The notes below the pieces were generated by a model that had not been told where the DNA came from, did not search any database, and was given only the letters and a program-made list of their open reading frames with translations. Positions 31,884-40,660 of a stretch of DNA of 64,000 nt are shown here, one piece after another (position 1 is the first letter of the stretch; each line of letters opens with the position of its first letter). The translations under genes were made by a program, and so were the position numbers. Source of the stretch: JARIHD01 sp963815935 (GTDB lineage Bacteria > Patescibacteriota > Saccharimonadia > Saccharimonadales > UBA4665); NCBI GenBank assembly GCA_963815935.1, contig CAWFIL010000001.1, positions 62,001 through 126,000 of the forward strand, in the 5' to 3' direction.

Positions 31884-33329
31884 ATGACTGACGGCATTTT
31901 TGAGTACGACCCCACATCAAATCTTGAAGCATTACACTTTAGCGACGATCTACGGTTTGGTGTGGATTCGACCATAGCAATAGGTGACCGCATACACGAA
32001 GACTGGAGGCTTGGACTCGACATTCGAGTTAAGGGCGACCAAACCCTGGTAAGCAAAACCGAAATCGACACCAACATATGGTTTAACGATCAGGCTAATC
32101 AGCGATACGGAGGCCGCGCGGCGGTTAAGGGCGAAGAAGTCCCCATGGCAGCAACCGCCCCACCCGAACCGGGCGAGCCAATGCGCATTTGGACTCTTGA
32201 CACCGGCGACGGTTCCGGCGAACTGGCTGCTACCCATCGTGACCGAAACACAGGCGATCCAATCAGCCCCAAAAGACCCGTACCGGCCAATGCCGATCCA
32301 GAACTTATTTTAGAAAGCGAGCGCACCACTTGTACTGGCCTGGGGCTAATTAAGGATGGCAAAGTATGGTCCGGCGTCGCCTACAACCCCTTCAAAAAGC
32401 GGCTTGTGGTTGCCGACCGTGATTTGGGTGGCACCTTCCTGGTAGACCTAGACGACATGCAAGCGGACGGCACAGCCCTAGGACGGCGCCTCGAAGTTAG
32501 CGAAGCTCCACTTATGCCCGGCAACACACCGTGGGATCATGCCACATGGGACGGAGGCGCAATAGATGTGCAACTGCTGCAACAAGCGCTCAAGACACCG
32601 CCGCTCAATCACTATTCGGCAATAGACCAGGCAGTAGAGGTTGCGCTTGGCAACAGCGACGGCGCTGTCTTTGCCGGCGACACTCTGCACGATATCGTCC
32701 CATCGCTTGCTATTGTTCACTTTGCGGGCGGGGTTGTCTTTGGAATAAACGGTGAGCTAATCGACCCCAACAACTTCTCGACCGAGCCGCCCGCTGGCAT
32801 AGCCTACACCAACCGGGTCAACTATCTGGCTTTCATGCGCGCGCTGCAGACAGGCGAGACAGAAAGCCCGCTAAATACCATCTGTGTCGCCGATTACGAC
32901 GGCGAACGATTTGCCGTAACGCTAGGTGACTTCTTTGGCGGCGTACTCCTCCGGCAGTCATCCAACAAGATAGTAGACTACGGCCATGAGGAAGGACAGG
33001 TTCAGCCCGACAAGATCGTCGTTAAAGGGTTTGGCTACCAAAGGGGCGACTATATTTCCCGTCGCGAAGCGCGACAGCTCAGAAGGTTGACCCAGGAGAT
33101 GGGAGGCCCGAAGTGGACGTACAAGAACGAGCTGCACGTAAACGGCCTCATGATGATAGGCACAGCGCGCGTGCCGCACCCTGAGCAGTCCGTTACTTTT
33201 GATACCACTGACGGCGAACAAGTAACAACCACCGCCGGAGACCTCGTACTAAACGCGCTGCGCATGGCTGTTAGCCAAAAAATAAGACACGCCGCAGCCA
33301 GACGCCAGCAGCAAGCGCTAGCGCGATAA
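31884..33329 (+). CDS. Hypothetical protein, 481 residues
   Basis: Long soluble protein without signal or membrane segment. Mixed alpha/beta, with repeated Asp/Gly-containing turns (FEYDPTSNLEALHFSDDLRFGV, DLGGTFLVDLDDM, FAGDTLHDIVPSLAIVHFAGGVV) and a basic, Gln-rich C-terminus. I do not recognise a family or active site. It ends 12 bp inside the convergent small membrane-protein gene. Confidence 0.65.
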   Translation: MTDGIFEYDPTSNLEALHFSDDLRFGVDSTIAIGDRIHEDWRLGLDIRVKGDQTLVSKTEIDTNIWFNDQANQRYGGRAAVKGEEVPMAATAPPEPGEPMRIWTLDTGDGSGELAATHRDRNTGDPISPKRPVPANADPELILESERTTCTGLGLIKDGKVWSGVAYNPFKKRLVVADRDLGGTFLVDLDDMQADGTALGRRLEVSEAPLMPGNTPWDHATWDGGAIDVQLLQQALKTPPLNHYSAIDQAVEVALGNSDGAVFAGDTLHDIVPSLAIVHFAGGVVFGINGELIDPNNFSTEPPAGIAYTNRVNYLAFMRALQTGETESPLNTICVADYDGERFAVTLGDFFGGVLLRQSSNKIVDYGHEEGQVQPDKIVVKGFGYQRGDYISRREARQLRRLTQEMGGPKWTYKNELHVNGLMMIGTARVPHPEQSVTFDTTDGEQVTTTAGDLVLNALRMAVSQKIRHAAARRQQQALAR

Positions 33330-33776
33330 ACCAGACCAGCGCTTTTTTATTTCGTACCCAGCGATGGCCAGTGCGTAAAAGAACACGTCGGCACTAAACT
33401 TGCCGACAATAAAGCCCAGGGCATAGGGCTTTATGTGCTGGGGCACCACCAACATAGCCAGGGGCCGAATAAATATATTGTCGATAATTTCGGCAGGCGC
33501 AAACTCTACAAACAAACTCGTGCCGCTTTTTGCCAAAACCGCAGGTAAGCGCTTCCGGAGTGGTACATCTTTGTAGCGCAGCCCATGTTTTAGTAGCTCG
33601 GCAGCAACAAAGTAACCATAGAAGCCTATGCCTTCTCCTACAAACCCTGCACCTGCAGCAGCGATATACGAATGTGTGTGGCTATAAGTAATTAGCGCCA
33701 GTGCGAGCGCCAAGATCGTACCAAGTGACTCGGCGGGCGCGTAATGCCATAACCATTCTTTTAATTTGTGTTGCAT
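33318..33776 (-). CDS. Small multi-pass membrane protein
   Basis: 152 residues, about four hydrophobic segments (LGTILALALALITY, AAAGAGFVGEGIGFYGYFVAAELL, IFIRPLAMLVV, LGFIVGKFSADVFFYALAIAGY). Gly-rich helices and a charged loop RYKDVPLRKRLPAVLAKSG are visible. No family is assigned. Converges with the preceding plus-strand gene with a 12-bp overlap. Confidence 0.7.
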   Translation of the reverse strand: MQHKLKEWLWHYAPAESLGTILALALALITYSHTHSYIAAAGAGFVGEGIGFYGYFVAAELLKHGLRYKDVPLRKRLPAVLAKSGTSLFVEFAPAEIIDNIFIRPLAMLVVPQHIKPYALGFIVGKFSADVFFYALAIAGYEIKKRWSGLSR

Positions 33777-33989
33777 GCTGCCTCGTTACCATAGCAGTAT
33801 ATACCCAACGGCTCCGAGCAGAGCACTATACATGGGCATATATTTTGTATGTTCTAATATGAGATTAGGTAATTGTCAACATTGCGCGCATACTGGTAGC
33901 AATGGACCACCCCAATACTAAATGACAGCAGGGAGCAGGCGTCAAGATTGTTGTTGGCCTAACAAACAATTAAAAAGAAGGATACTCAC

Positions 33990-34127
33990 ATGGCGTTTTT
34001 TTCTCCCACACACTTACCACAATCTAAGGTTCACCACACAGAGTACATCCGTACCGAGAACGAAGCTAAAGGCGATGCACCCGCACCAGCCGTGCCAGTA
34101 AAGCCTGCCGAACCAAAAACCGCGTAA
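33990..34127 (+). CDS. Small protein, 45 residues
   Basis: Starts MAFFSPTHLPQSKV and ends in an Ala/Pro/Lys-rich tail. AAGAAGGA lies 8 nt before the ATG, and a textbook terminator follows the stop by 4 bp, so it is very probably expressed as its own unit. Function unknown. The preceding 210 bp after 33776 hold only its promoter region. Confidence 0.6.
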   Translation: MAFFSPTHLPQSKVHHTEYIRTENEAKGDAPAPAVPVKPAEPKTA

Positions 34128-34131
34128 GCTC

Positions 34132-34163
34132 AAGAACTCCGCCAGCTAGGCGGAGTTCTTTTT
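34132..34163 (+). terminator. Rho-independent terminator
   Basis: Perfect 12-bp stem AAGAACTCCGCC/GGCGGAGTTCTT with loop AGCTA, followed by TTT. It ends the 45-codon gene. Confidence 0.9.
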
Positions 34164-34186
34164 ACATAACCTCATAAGGAGACACT

Positions 34187-34249
34187 ATGTCCAAAGACAA
34201 AGGGCGAAGAGCCGTCAAGAAGCCCAAGCAACCCAAGCCAACCGTATAG
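34187..34249 (+). CDS. Tiny basic peptide, 20 residues
   Basis: MSKDKGRRAVKKPKQPKPTV, preceded by a near-perfect TAAGGAG 6 nt before the ATG. Highly basic, Pro/Lys-rich, with no hydrophobic part, so probably a nucleic-acid- or ribosome-binding peptide. Similar tiny MSKDK-type basic peptides are familiar from other bacteria, but I cannot confirm homology here. Confidence 0.55.
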   Translation: MSKDKGRRAVKKPKQPKPTV

Positions 34250-34257
34250 AATAATAG

Positions 34258-34617
34258 TTACGCTTTTTGGAAAAAGACCAGGCGGTAGCCATCCGGGTCA
34301 GTAACCAGCAGTTCGCGGCGCCCCATAGCAGAATCAGTTGGCTCGCCAAGCGGCTTAATGCCCTTGGTTATGAGCTCTTGATTGTATTCGTCAACACTAT
34401 CTACGGCAACGTATACCAACGGACCAGTACCAGTTACTGAGCTTGTTTGTTGGTTACTGTCAGTGGCATGGAACTCAATCCAAAACCAGTTTACGTATAC
34501 TGTGAGCGCTCCGTTTTCTTGTTTGCCAAAGCGAAAACCTAGTGCTTCGTAAAACTCAGCAGTCTTGGCCAGGTCTTTTACATAGTACGCTACGCCGGAA
34601 ATACTTTTTAGTTTCAT
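34258..34617 (-). CDS. VOC/glyoxalase-family protein
   Basis: 119 residues, one vicinal-oxygen-chelate domain made of two beta-alpha-beta-beta-beta units: ISGVAYYVKDLAKTAEFYEALGF and LVYVAVDSVDEYNQELITKGI..., ending TDPDGYRLVFFQ. The metal-ligand positions are poorly kept, so it may bind rather than transform a ligand. Divergent from a MarR-type regulator 72 bp away, a common regulator/target arrangement. Confidence 0.85.
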   Translation of the reverse strand: MKLKSISGVAYYVKDLAKTAEFYEALGFRFGKQENGALTVYVNWFWIEFHATDSNQQTSSVTGTGPLVYVAVDSVDEYNQELITKGIKPLGEPTDSAMGRRELLVTDPDGYRLVFFQKA

Positions 34618-34688
34618 AGGTGTCTACTCCTTGCATTTGTCATTATTTAGTTCTAAAATCAAGATACTTTATATTGGAATTGCGGTCA

Positions 34689-35156
34689 ATGACAAAGTTC
34701 GAAAAAGAAGATTTAGGGGCTCAGGTGATCAGAGGCGCACGTGAATACGGCATCAGCTCGGTGTTATTTCGGCACGCCATAGGTGAACGACTGGGGGTGA
34801 ATGTAACCGACATGGAATGTCTGGGAGTGCTGTTCTTTAAGGGCACCGCATCACCGGGCGAGCTAGCCATGCACACTGGGCTTAGTTCGGGTGCAACCAC
34901 TGCCATGCTAGACCGTTTACAAAAGAGCGGTCTTATTGTGCGCCAGCCAAACCCCAACGATGGTCGCGGTGCACTTATTGCCGTTGCACCAGATGCCGCA
35001 CAAAAGGTCGGCCCCATGTTCGCACCAATTAGAGATGCCCAGAATGAGCTGTTAGCTAGCTATTCCAAACAAGAGCTACAGTTACTAATAGACTTTTTTG
35101 GCAAACTCACTGCAATCTGGGAAGCCGAACGAAAGAACCTGGCCGAACAGGACTAG
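34689..35156 (+). CDS. MarR-family regulator
   Basis: 155 residues from the ATG at 34689 (the frame extends to 34620 in the promoter). Winged helix with recognition region TGLSSGATTAMLDRLQKSGLIVRQPNPNDGRGALIAV, the MarR wing with its DxR signature. It probably regulates itself and the divergent VOC gene through the A/T-rich shared region. Confidence 0.88.
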   Translation: MTKFEKEDLGAQVIRGAREYGISSVLFRHAIGERLGVNVTDMECLGVLFFKGTASPGELAMHTGLSSGATTAMLDRLQKSGLIVRQPNPNDGRGALIAVAPDAAQKVGPMFAPIRDAQNELLASYSKQELQLLIDFFGKLTAIWEAERKNLAEQD

Positions 35157-35159
35157 TAC

Positions 35160-35672
35160 CTACACGGTTGCTGGCGGCTGCGGGGGAACGATCGGGGCAT
35201 CTTGTTCGGAGTGACCCGCCTGGTCCATGGTAGAAGGATACGCTTCGGAGCCTTTAGTCTCGAGCATAACATCTTCTTGCTGACCCTCTGGCTTGAGGAT
35301 GGCATCAACAAAGCGGTCGAGCGCATCGTTGGTAAGGTTGGCCTTTACTGCATACCCAGCTATGCCCAGCTCACGGATACCGGCTGGCGCATCAGCTTCG
35401 TTAAGATTAGAAATAATTAGCACCTTGATGTTCTTGCCCCAGTCACTAGCGCGCATCTGGGCCAGGATCTGGTCACCGGCAATTTTTGGCACCATCAGGT
35501 CCAGGAGCACCAGGCTTGGCGCTTCGCGCTGGATGGTCGCCAAGGCCTCGATACCGTCGTACGCCGTAAAACAGGTGTACCCAAGTATCTCTAGGCGCGT
35601 CTTGTATATATCTGCCAGTGCGGCATTGTCCTCGACAATAACAACTTTGAGTGGGGAGTTTGTTGGATTCAT
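35160..35672 (-). CDS. Stand-alone receiver-domain response regulator
   Basis: 170 residues from the ATG at 35672. Receiver domain: acidic pair in VVIVEDN, phospho-acceptor Asp in LVLLDLMVPK, conserved Ser/Lys in LIISN and AVKANL. A 45-residue polar tail lacks any output domain. No histidine kinase is adjacent. TACTAT (35679-35684) ends 6 nt from the start codon, so the transcript is probably leaderless. Confidence 0.88.
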   Translation of the reverse strand: MNPTNSPLKVVIVEDNAALADIYKTRLEILGYTCFTAYDGIEALATIQREAPSLVLLDLMVPKIAGDQILAQMRASDWGKNIKVLIISNLNEADAPAGIRELGIAGYAVKANLTNDALDRFVDAILKPEGQQEDVMLETKGSEAYPSTMDQAGHSEQDAPIVPPQPPATV

Positions 35673-35745
35673 ACTGTAATAGTAAGCCACCGGGCTAGGT
35701 TTGGCTATTGCAGACACGCCCAAGCACTTACGCTACAATATGCTT

Positions 35746-36369
35746 ATGAATAAACGACAGTGGGTTGCATACGGTCGCATTATGCTTGGTATACTCGTGT
35801 TTGCGGCACTATTCGCACAGGCGGTGCGCTTGCAGCGAGCGGGCGTTTTCAGGCCGCTCAATTACTTTGGATATTTTACGAATTTGAGCAATATTATCGC
35901 CGGGGGCGTGTTGATAATCGGTGGCTCTTATTTGCTTAGCGCCGAGGGGTCCGATAAACGTCTAGTCGTCGTTCGCGGCGCAGCCACACTATATATGGCA
36001 GTCACTGGTATTATTTACATAACATTACTGTCAAACGAAGACCTAGGGCTGCTCATGCCATGGGTGAATATCGTAACGCACATCGTCATGCCGCTTGCCG
36101 TTGTGGCAGACTGGTTATTGTGGCCGCCAGGCTCCGGTGTATCGTGGCGCTCTATGTCGGCATGGTTTATTTTTCCGGCTATTTATTTGCCCTATACGCT
36201 AGCCCGAGGGCACGCCACCGATTGGTATCCATACCCATTTCTTAACCCGGCCAAGACAAACGGCTATCTCGGCGTGGCTGCGTATTGCCTCGGTATATTG
36301 GTGGTCTTTGGAGCAGTTAGCTGGGCGCTGGCGTATGCGTCGCGGCGCACGTTTCGTAGCACAAAATAA
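35746..36369 (+). CDS. Six-helix membrane protein (Pr6Pr-like)
   Basis: 207 residues from the ATG at 35746 (35740 is also possible). Six hydrophobic segments with FGYFTNLSNIIAGG, LPYTLARG and WYPYPFLNPAK. This set resembles the Pr6Pr/FAR-17a-type integral membrane proteins; function unknown. TACAAT (35734-35739) ends 6 nt before the ATG, so leaderless. It overlaps nothing and is divergent from the receiver gene. Confidence 0.65.
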   Translation: MNKRQWVAYGRIMLGILVFAALFAQAVRLQRAGVFRPLNYFGYFTNLSNIIAGGVLIIGGSYLLSAEGSDKRLVVVRGAATLYMAVTGIIYITLLSNEDLGLLMPWVNIVTHIVMPLAVVADWLLWPPGSGVSWRSMSAWFIFPAIYLPYTLARGHATDWYPYPFLNPAKTNGYLGVAAYCLGILVVFGAVSWALAYASRRTFRSTK

Positions 36370-36429
36370 CACAGTTCACTGCAACACACACTTGACCAAT
36401 AATCGTCTATGTTGTAATGTCTAGGCGCA

Positions 36430-37383
36430 ATGAGGAGTACACGATTTGAGGCCACTGGGCCGCTGCCAGAAGAGATTGTAGATATGATCATGCCGCCCAC
36501 TTTAGAGGCGGATGATGCAGCTATTGAAGAAGACCAGCCCGATGGAGGTCGTTTCTCGATACTTAAATCTGCCGCCCTGTGGGCTAATAATATCCGCTAC
36601 AAAGGGACGGAGATGCCAGACGTCGAAGCCATGAACGAGGACATGCCAGACGCGGTGGTAGAGCGGCTGAGGGCATCGTTGCCGGCAGGGTTCTTTACCC
36701 CGCGCGGAAACGCCCACCAAGCCGTATGGCGGCTGATGGACACATTTCGTGGCATGGCAGCCGAGAAACGCCAGGAGTCTTCGCTATTCGACACAGCCGA
36801 CGCGTTTCAACGGTCGACAGTACACTTGCGGTCTTACCCCGCCTATGCCGCCCACCAGCTGGGGGTCGCATTAGACAAGCGCCAAGAGGCTGTAGCAAGC
36901 GAAGTGTACGCAAATACCCTCAATACAAAGATCCCGCACGATGTAGCTACAGACTTTTTTGTGAGTGAGCTCTGCTTGACCATCTACGACAAGCACCCGC
37001 GTTCTAGCGGGCGGCTGGTTGTGTTCGAGGACGCCGTCGAAGCAGCGCAAATGAGTACAGAAAAAGAATTTACGCACCTCAAAGATATGACTCGCGAGCT
37101 AAGAGTGGTCTCACATGCCGTATTAATTGACGGCGGCAGAAAATATGGTGATATTTTTGGTGCCATAACCCGCATAGGTCTGAGCAAACCGCAAGCAGTT
37201 AGGCTTAAAGAGCTTTCACGAATGATGGGTCAAACCCCCGAATCCTATGCAAGCATATACGGTCGCCCCGCGTGGGAGTTGCCCTCACTCAAGGACGAAT
37301 ACCGCAGACTATCGACCATAGGAAGTTATGGCTGGGCTTCTGCGATTGCCATCAAGCCGCATGTGGCGCGCTTAATTCGCTAA
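36430..37383 (+). CDS. Hypothetical protein, 317 residues
   Basis: Soluble, mainly helical (AVWRLMDTFRGMAAEKRQES, YAAHQLGVALDKRQEAVASEVYANTL, FTHLKDMTRELRVVSHAVLIDGGRKYG). No family recognised. A TTGACC at 36392 and TAATGT at 36415 (17-bp spacer) form the promoter, placing transcription start very near the ATG. The 13 bp at 36408-36420 match those before 30337. Confidence 0.6.
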   Translation: MRSTRFEATGPLPEEIVDMIMPPTLEADDAAIEEDQPDGGRFSILKSAALWANNIRYKGTEMPDVEAMNEDMPDAVVERLRASLPAGFFTPRGNAHQAVWRLMDTFRGMAAEKRQESSLFDTADAFQRSTVHLRSYPAYAAHQLGVALDKRQEAVASEVYANTLNTKIPHDVATDFFVSELCLTIYDKHPRSSGRLVVFEDAVEAAQMSTEKEFTHLKDMTRELRVVSHAVLIDGGRKYGDIFGAITRIGLSKPQAVRLKELSRMMGQTPESYASIYGRPAWELPSLKDEYRRLSTIGSYGWASAIAIKPHVARLIR

Positions 37384-37463
37384 ATAGTTGACATAAGTTC
37401 TACGTCAGTGTATTACTAAACCTAAACGTGCATGAGCCGTTTCGCTTCACTCGGTCACGAGCG

Positions 37464-37524
37464 ATAAATAGACAGAGCTAGAATGACAACTGTGCAAGGG
37501 TCATTACGACGCTCTGTTATTTAT
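37464..37524. repeat. Long imperfect inverted repeat before the five-gene envelope cluster
   Basis: ATAAAT-A-g-ACAGAGC (37464-37478) pairs with GCTCTGT-T-ATTTAT (37511-37524) with a single bulged G. Inside, AATGAC/GTCATT (37482-37487, 37500-37505) also pair. It starts 80 bp after the previous gene and ends 45 bp before the GTG at 37570. No T-tract follows. It could be a 5'-leader structure, an operator, or a bidirectional terminator. Confidence 0.65.
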
Positions 37525-37569
37525 AGGGTAGGTTGGGGTTAAACCGACAAAAGTAGAGGGGATATTTGG

Positions 37570-38742
37570 GTGCAAGGCAACGAAACTCAACCGATTATCG
37601 AACCACCGGAAGAAGAAATACAAGGTACAGAACAGTTCGACCAGACAGAAGAACTTCATCCTCGTACTATCGAAGGCACAATTGTTGATGACGTGCCCGA
37701 CGAGATCATCGTCCGACACACAGGCAACGGTCTATTCGGCATTAGCCGTTTGCGACTTAGCCTAGGCGCAGGCGTTATGTCATTTGTCACGCTTGCTGGG
37801 CTGGGCGTGGTTGCCAGTTGCCATCCAGAAGTGGCAGACCCTAAACATAGCAGGGTTTCGATCCGAACCGTTGCGGTCAAGCCCATAGCGCTTGACTGTT
37901 CTTCGGTAGTTGTCGACGAAGTAGACGCAAAACTTGCGACTCAGGCACAGATCTTGGGCCACGACATCTCGAGCATAGGATACACTGCGAGTATAACCGG
38001 CAAAATCCTGGAACTGGTGTGTGCCAAAACAGCGTTAGCCAACAAGCCAGGCGATCCTTCACATGCAACCGAAACCGCACGTACGCCAGCCGTACGCATC
38101 GTTGACGGGCCAGTCAAGGATGAAGCCGATGGCTCAAGGGTACAAACCAAGCAAGTCCGAATAGACATCCAAAGCTTAGTGGCTGTGGGTATTATGGACC
38201 CGTCAATTCGTGACGATATTGAGCCTAAATTTGCGACCAAAATCGCGGGTGCCGAATCGGCAATCATCAGCGCAGAGTTTGAAGCGCTCTGCAACACAGT
38301 GACCCTTTTGCAGGCACGAGACCAATGTGGTGCGGTGGCGCACAGCTTTGACTCTTGGGACACTGGCAAGCGAGCAGATCTCGATGCTGCCGCCCGAGAA
38401 AAGGTACTCGAAGAAGGCAAAGACTGCCTTAGCCCAGCCTGGCCAAGCATTGCCGTCGCCATCAGGAAGACCTACGAAGCCCAGGGCGCAAAACCCGGTG
38501 ACGTTACTGTCGTATTCGTCGACGGTCCAAATGGTAACGAGACGACCAAAACTCCCACCTTTAGCAAAGAGCCCTTTAGCGAACTATACAAAGACGGCGT
38601 ACTCACCCGAGACAAAAACAACAAGCCAATCCTTAAGCTCAAGACAGAATCACAACAGGACATCTGCAAAATTGATAACGATTCGATAATTGCCAATAAT
38701 GGCGTCTTGCCATCGCCTTCGGCCTCAACAGGAGGAAACTAA
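37570..38742 (+). CDS. Single-pass membrane protein with acidic cytoplasmic tail (cluster gene 1)
   Basis: 390 residues from a GTG with GAGGGGA upstream. Residues 1-55 are acidic and Gln-rich (EPPEEEIQGTEQ). One membrane helix follows (about 66-87, LSLGAGVMSFVTLAGLGVVASC), then about 300 exported residues with conserved-looking cysteines (LDCSSV, LVCAKT, ALCNTV, RDQCGA, KDCLSP, DICKID) and no known fold. First of five closely packed genes; the stop overlaps the next ATG (TAATG). Confidence 0.7.
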   Translation: MQGNETQPIIEPPEEEIQGTEQFDQTEELHPRTIEGTIVDDVPDEIIVRHTGNGLFGISRLRLSLGAGVMSFVTLAGLGVVASCHPEVADPKHSRVSIRTVAVKPIALDCSSVVVDEVDAKLATQAQILGHDISSIGYTASITGKILELVCAKTALANKPGDPSHATETARTPAVRIVDGPVKDEADGSRVQTKQVRIDIQSLVAVGIMDPSIRDDIEPKFATKIAGAESAIISAEFEALCNTVTLLQARDQCGAVAHSFDSWDTGKRADLDAAAREKVLEEGKDCLSPAWPSIAVAIRKTYEAQGAKPGDVTVVFVDGPNGNETTKTPTFSKEPFSELYKDGVLTRDKNNKPILKLKTESQQDICKIDNDSIIANNGVLPSPSASTGGN

Positions 38743-39374
38743 TGTCACCACAAGAATCACGCGGGTTTGAGATAGACTTTACCGTCCCTATAGCCCAAGA
38801 AGTGGAACCCCCATCCGACGATGCAATAGAACCAGAGCCTGTACGTGAGGCAGACTCCGAGGCGATACCAGCGACCAGCGAACGGTCAGAAGAACGAGTA
38901 CGGGCGGGCACAGGCCCGTTTGTTATAGAGGCGATCGTGCCTCCTCGGCCAAAGACAACCGAGCCCAGGCGGGCCAGTACACTCAGCGACGCCGAAACCG
39001 CCGAGCAGCCCGCAACACAGGAAGGTCAGGATGGCACCGAGAAGGTCGATCTGCAGGCCGTATTAAAAACCGTACAGGACCAAACGGCGATCATTGCCGC
39101 GCTATTAGCCAAAGAGACACTGCCGGTCAAAAGAGACGACGGGGACGTTGAGCCTCCAGACCGACGATCGGGCGGCAGGCGTGAGGTCAAAGTCAAAGAT
39201 ATCGACATTTCAAGACGATTTTATAAGGTAGCGTGCGCGCTCGCATTCGTCGTGCCAACAGTAATGGGCGTCCAAGCGTACGAACAGCTTTCGGGCGAAT
39301 CATGGACAACCATACCGCACACGGCTGTCGAAGCGACCCGCACAGTCACCAGTTTTGTAAGTCATTTTATATAG
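38742..39374 (+). CDS. Tail-anchored acidic disordered protein (cluster gene 2)
   Basis: 210 residues. The first 165 are low-complexity, rich in Glu, Pro, Ala, Thr and Arg, with a short helical repeat (VDLQAVLKTVQDQTAIIAALLAKE). One membrane helix sits near the C-terminus (VACALAFVVPTVMGVQAYEQL) with only about 25 residues beyond it. No known domain. It resembles gene 1 and gene 3 in having an acidic cytoplasmic tail, so the three may bind a common partner. Confidence 0.65.
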   Translation: MSPQESRGFEIDFTVPIAQEVEPPSDDAIEPEPVREADSEAIPATSERSEERVRAGTGPFVIEAIVPPRPKTTEPRRASTLSDAETAEQPATQEGQDGTEKVDLQAVLKTVQDQTAIIAALLAKETLPVKRDDGDVEPPDRRSGGRREVKVKDIDISRRFYKVACALAFVVPTVMGVQAYEQLSGESWTTIPHTAVEATRTVTSFVSHFI

Positions 39375-39386
39375 GAGCCGAGTCCC

Positions 39387-40649
39387 ATGCCAGAGCAGGA
39401 CTACATCAACGCATTACAACCACCCGAGGATGATCCCAACGAAGATTCGCAAGCCGCGTTCCGCGAGCGTGTGCTGCAGGCAGCTAGCGAGTTGCTGCCC
39501 CCCAACACCCGAATCAAGCTAGAGGCTGTTTTGCCCGACGAACCAGAGCAAAGCAAAGCTAAGCCTAGCAAGCCTAGCCCCAGCAAACCCGTTGGAGCTG
39601 GTGTCGTATGGCCTCCAGTCCCGAGTGGAGCCGAACAGCTCGACGAAGAAGATCCAGACGATGAAGATTGGGGCTCACGTTCCAATAAGACCAGCTCGCT
39701 AAGAAAGGCCTTCCGGGTTGGAGCACCAGTTATCGCACTAACCTTAGCACTAGGAACAGGCTATGTCGTTGGAACTCGAGGCGGAGATCACGGAGGGAGT
39801 AGTCCCCAAGCAACCGGAATGTCCGCCGCGGAGCAAGCAAAACTCCGCGCTTTTCATCCTCAGGCCCTTGCATGTAGCAAGCCAGTTGCAAAATTAGCAA
39901 TGTCTACAGCGGCCAGCCTAAACTTTACGTATGCCGGCCTCGACGGCCAGAAGCACAAGCTTGTCTACCAGGAAGCCCCTTCGCCAGATGCCAGCTCATC
40001 TGCAGGTGCGACCCCAGCACCAAACACTACTTCGGGTACAACGCCAGTCGCCGAAACGCACACACCAGCAGTAAAGACAACCTACGAGGCCGACGTAACC
40101 GCTTGTGCGACAGCCAAAAAACTAGAGAGTGCACTGGCTATTGACTCCAAAAAGGGCACCGTAACGGTTGACCTTGCCAAGCTGCCACCGTCTGTGGCAA
40201 TTAACGGCCTTCACGAAGAAACCACACCGGCCCTGACACTCTTTCCCAACTTACAGATTCAAAACTCTACAGGATATGACCCCGACTCGGTTAACGCAAT
40301 GAACAAAACAGTTGCCGACTTTGCCGCCGACCTGTCAGTTACACGTTCGCAAACCTTTAATGGTCTCCGGTCCGAAGCCCTAACAGATGTTGACAAGAAT
40401 AAGATAACCGACACAGCGTGCCATGATGCAAATAACTCAGCAGTCGAAAAGGAGGTAGTCGCAGAAATTACCAACCAGCTTAAAGCAGCACAAATACCCA
40501 ACGCCAAAGTTGTGGTAAAGGGTAGTACTTCGAGCCTTCAGGCCTCGTACGCTGCGGGCGCACATATCCCGGATAGTCTTGGCGCCTTACCCAAAAACAG
40601 TCCGCTAACTTTGGATGGCGTCGACGTAAAATGTACCGTCGCTAAATAA
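39387..40649 (+). CDS. Single-pass membrane protein with acidic tail and exported domain (cluster gene 3)
   Basis: 420 residues. Cytoplasmic tail 1-108 is disordered, with a PSKPSPSK repeat and an acidic EQLDEEDPDDEDWG. The helix is about 110-130 (VGAPVIALTLALGTGYVVGT). The exported part contains a Thr/Pro linker (about 200-230) splitting two cysteine-containing blocks (ALACSKP, VTACAT, TACHDA, VKCTVA). Architecture parallels gene 1 with little sequence similarity. RBS GGAG 9-12 nt before the ATG. Confidence 0.65.
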   Translation: MPEQDYINALQPPEDDPNEDSQAAFRERVLQAASELLPPNTRIKLEAVLPDEPEQSKAKPSKPSPSKPVGAGVVWPPVPSGAEQLDEEDPDDEDWGSRSNKTSSLRKAFRVGAPVIALTLALGTGYVVGTRGGDHGGSSPQATGMSAAEQAKLRAFHPQALACSKPVAKLAMSTAASLNFTYAGLDGQKHKLVYQEAPSPDASSSAGATPAPNTTSGTTPVAETHTPAVKTTYEADVTACATAKKLESALAIDSKKGTVTVDLAKLPPSVAINGLHEETTPALTLFPNLQIQNSTGYDPDSVNAMNKTVADFAADLSVTRSQTFNGLRSEALTDVDKNKITDTACHDANNSAVEKEVVAEITNQLKAAQIPNAKVVVKGSTSSLQASYAAGAHIPDSLGALPKNSPLTLDGVDVKCTVAK

Positions 40650-40660
40650 CAAGAGGACTT

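Noticed and set aside
35160..36369. Two-component system with the receiver protein
   Set aside because: The neighbouring membrane protein has no kinase or dimerisation domain; no histidine kinase is in the vicinity.
38327..38689. Overlapping ORFs inside the envelope cluster and antisense to it
   Set aside because: Lengths are explained by composition; the five main frames have consistent ribosome-binding sites and tandem overlaps.
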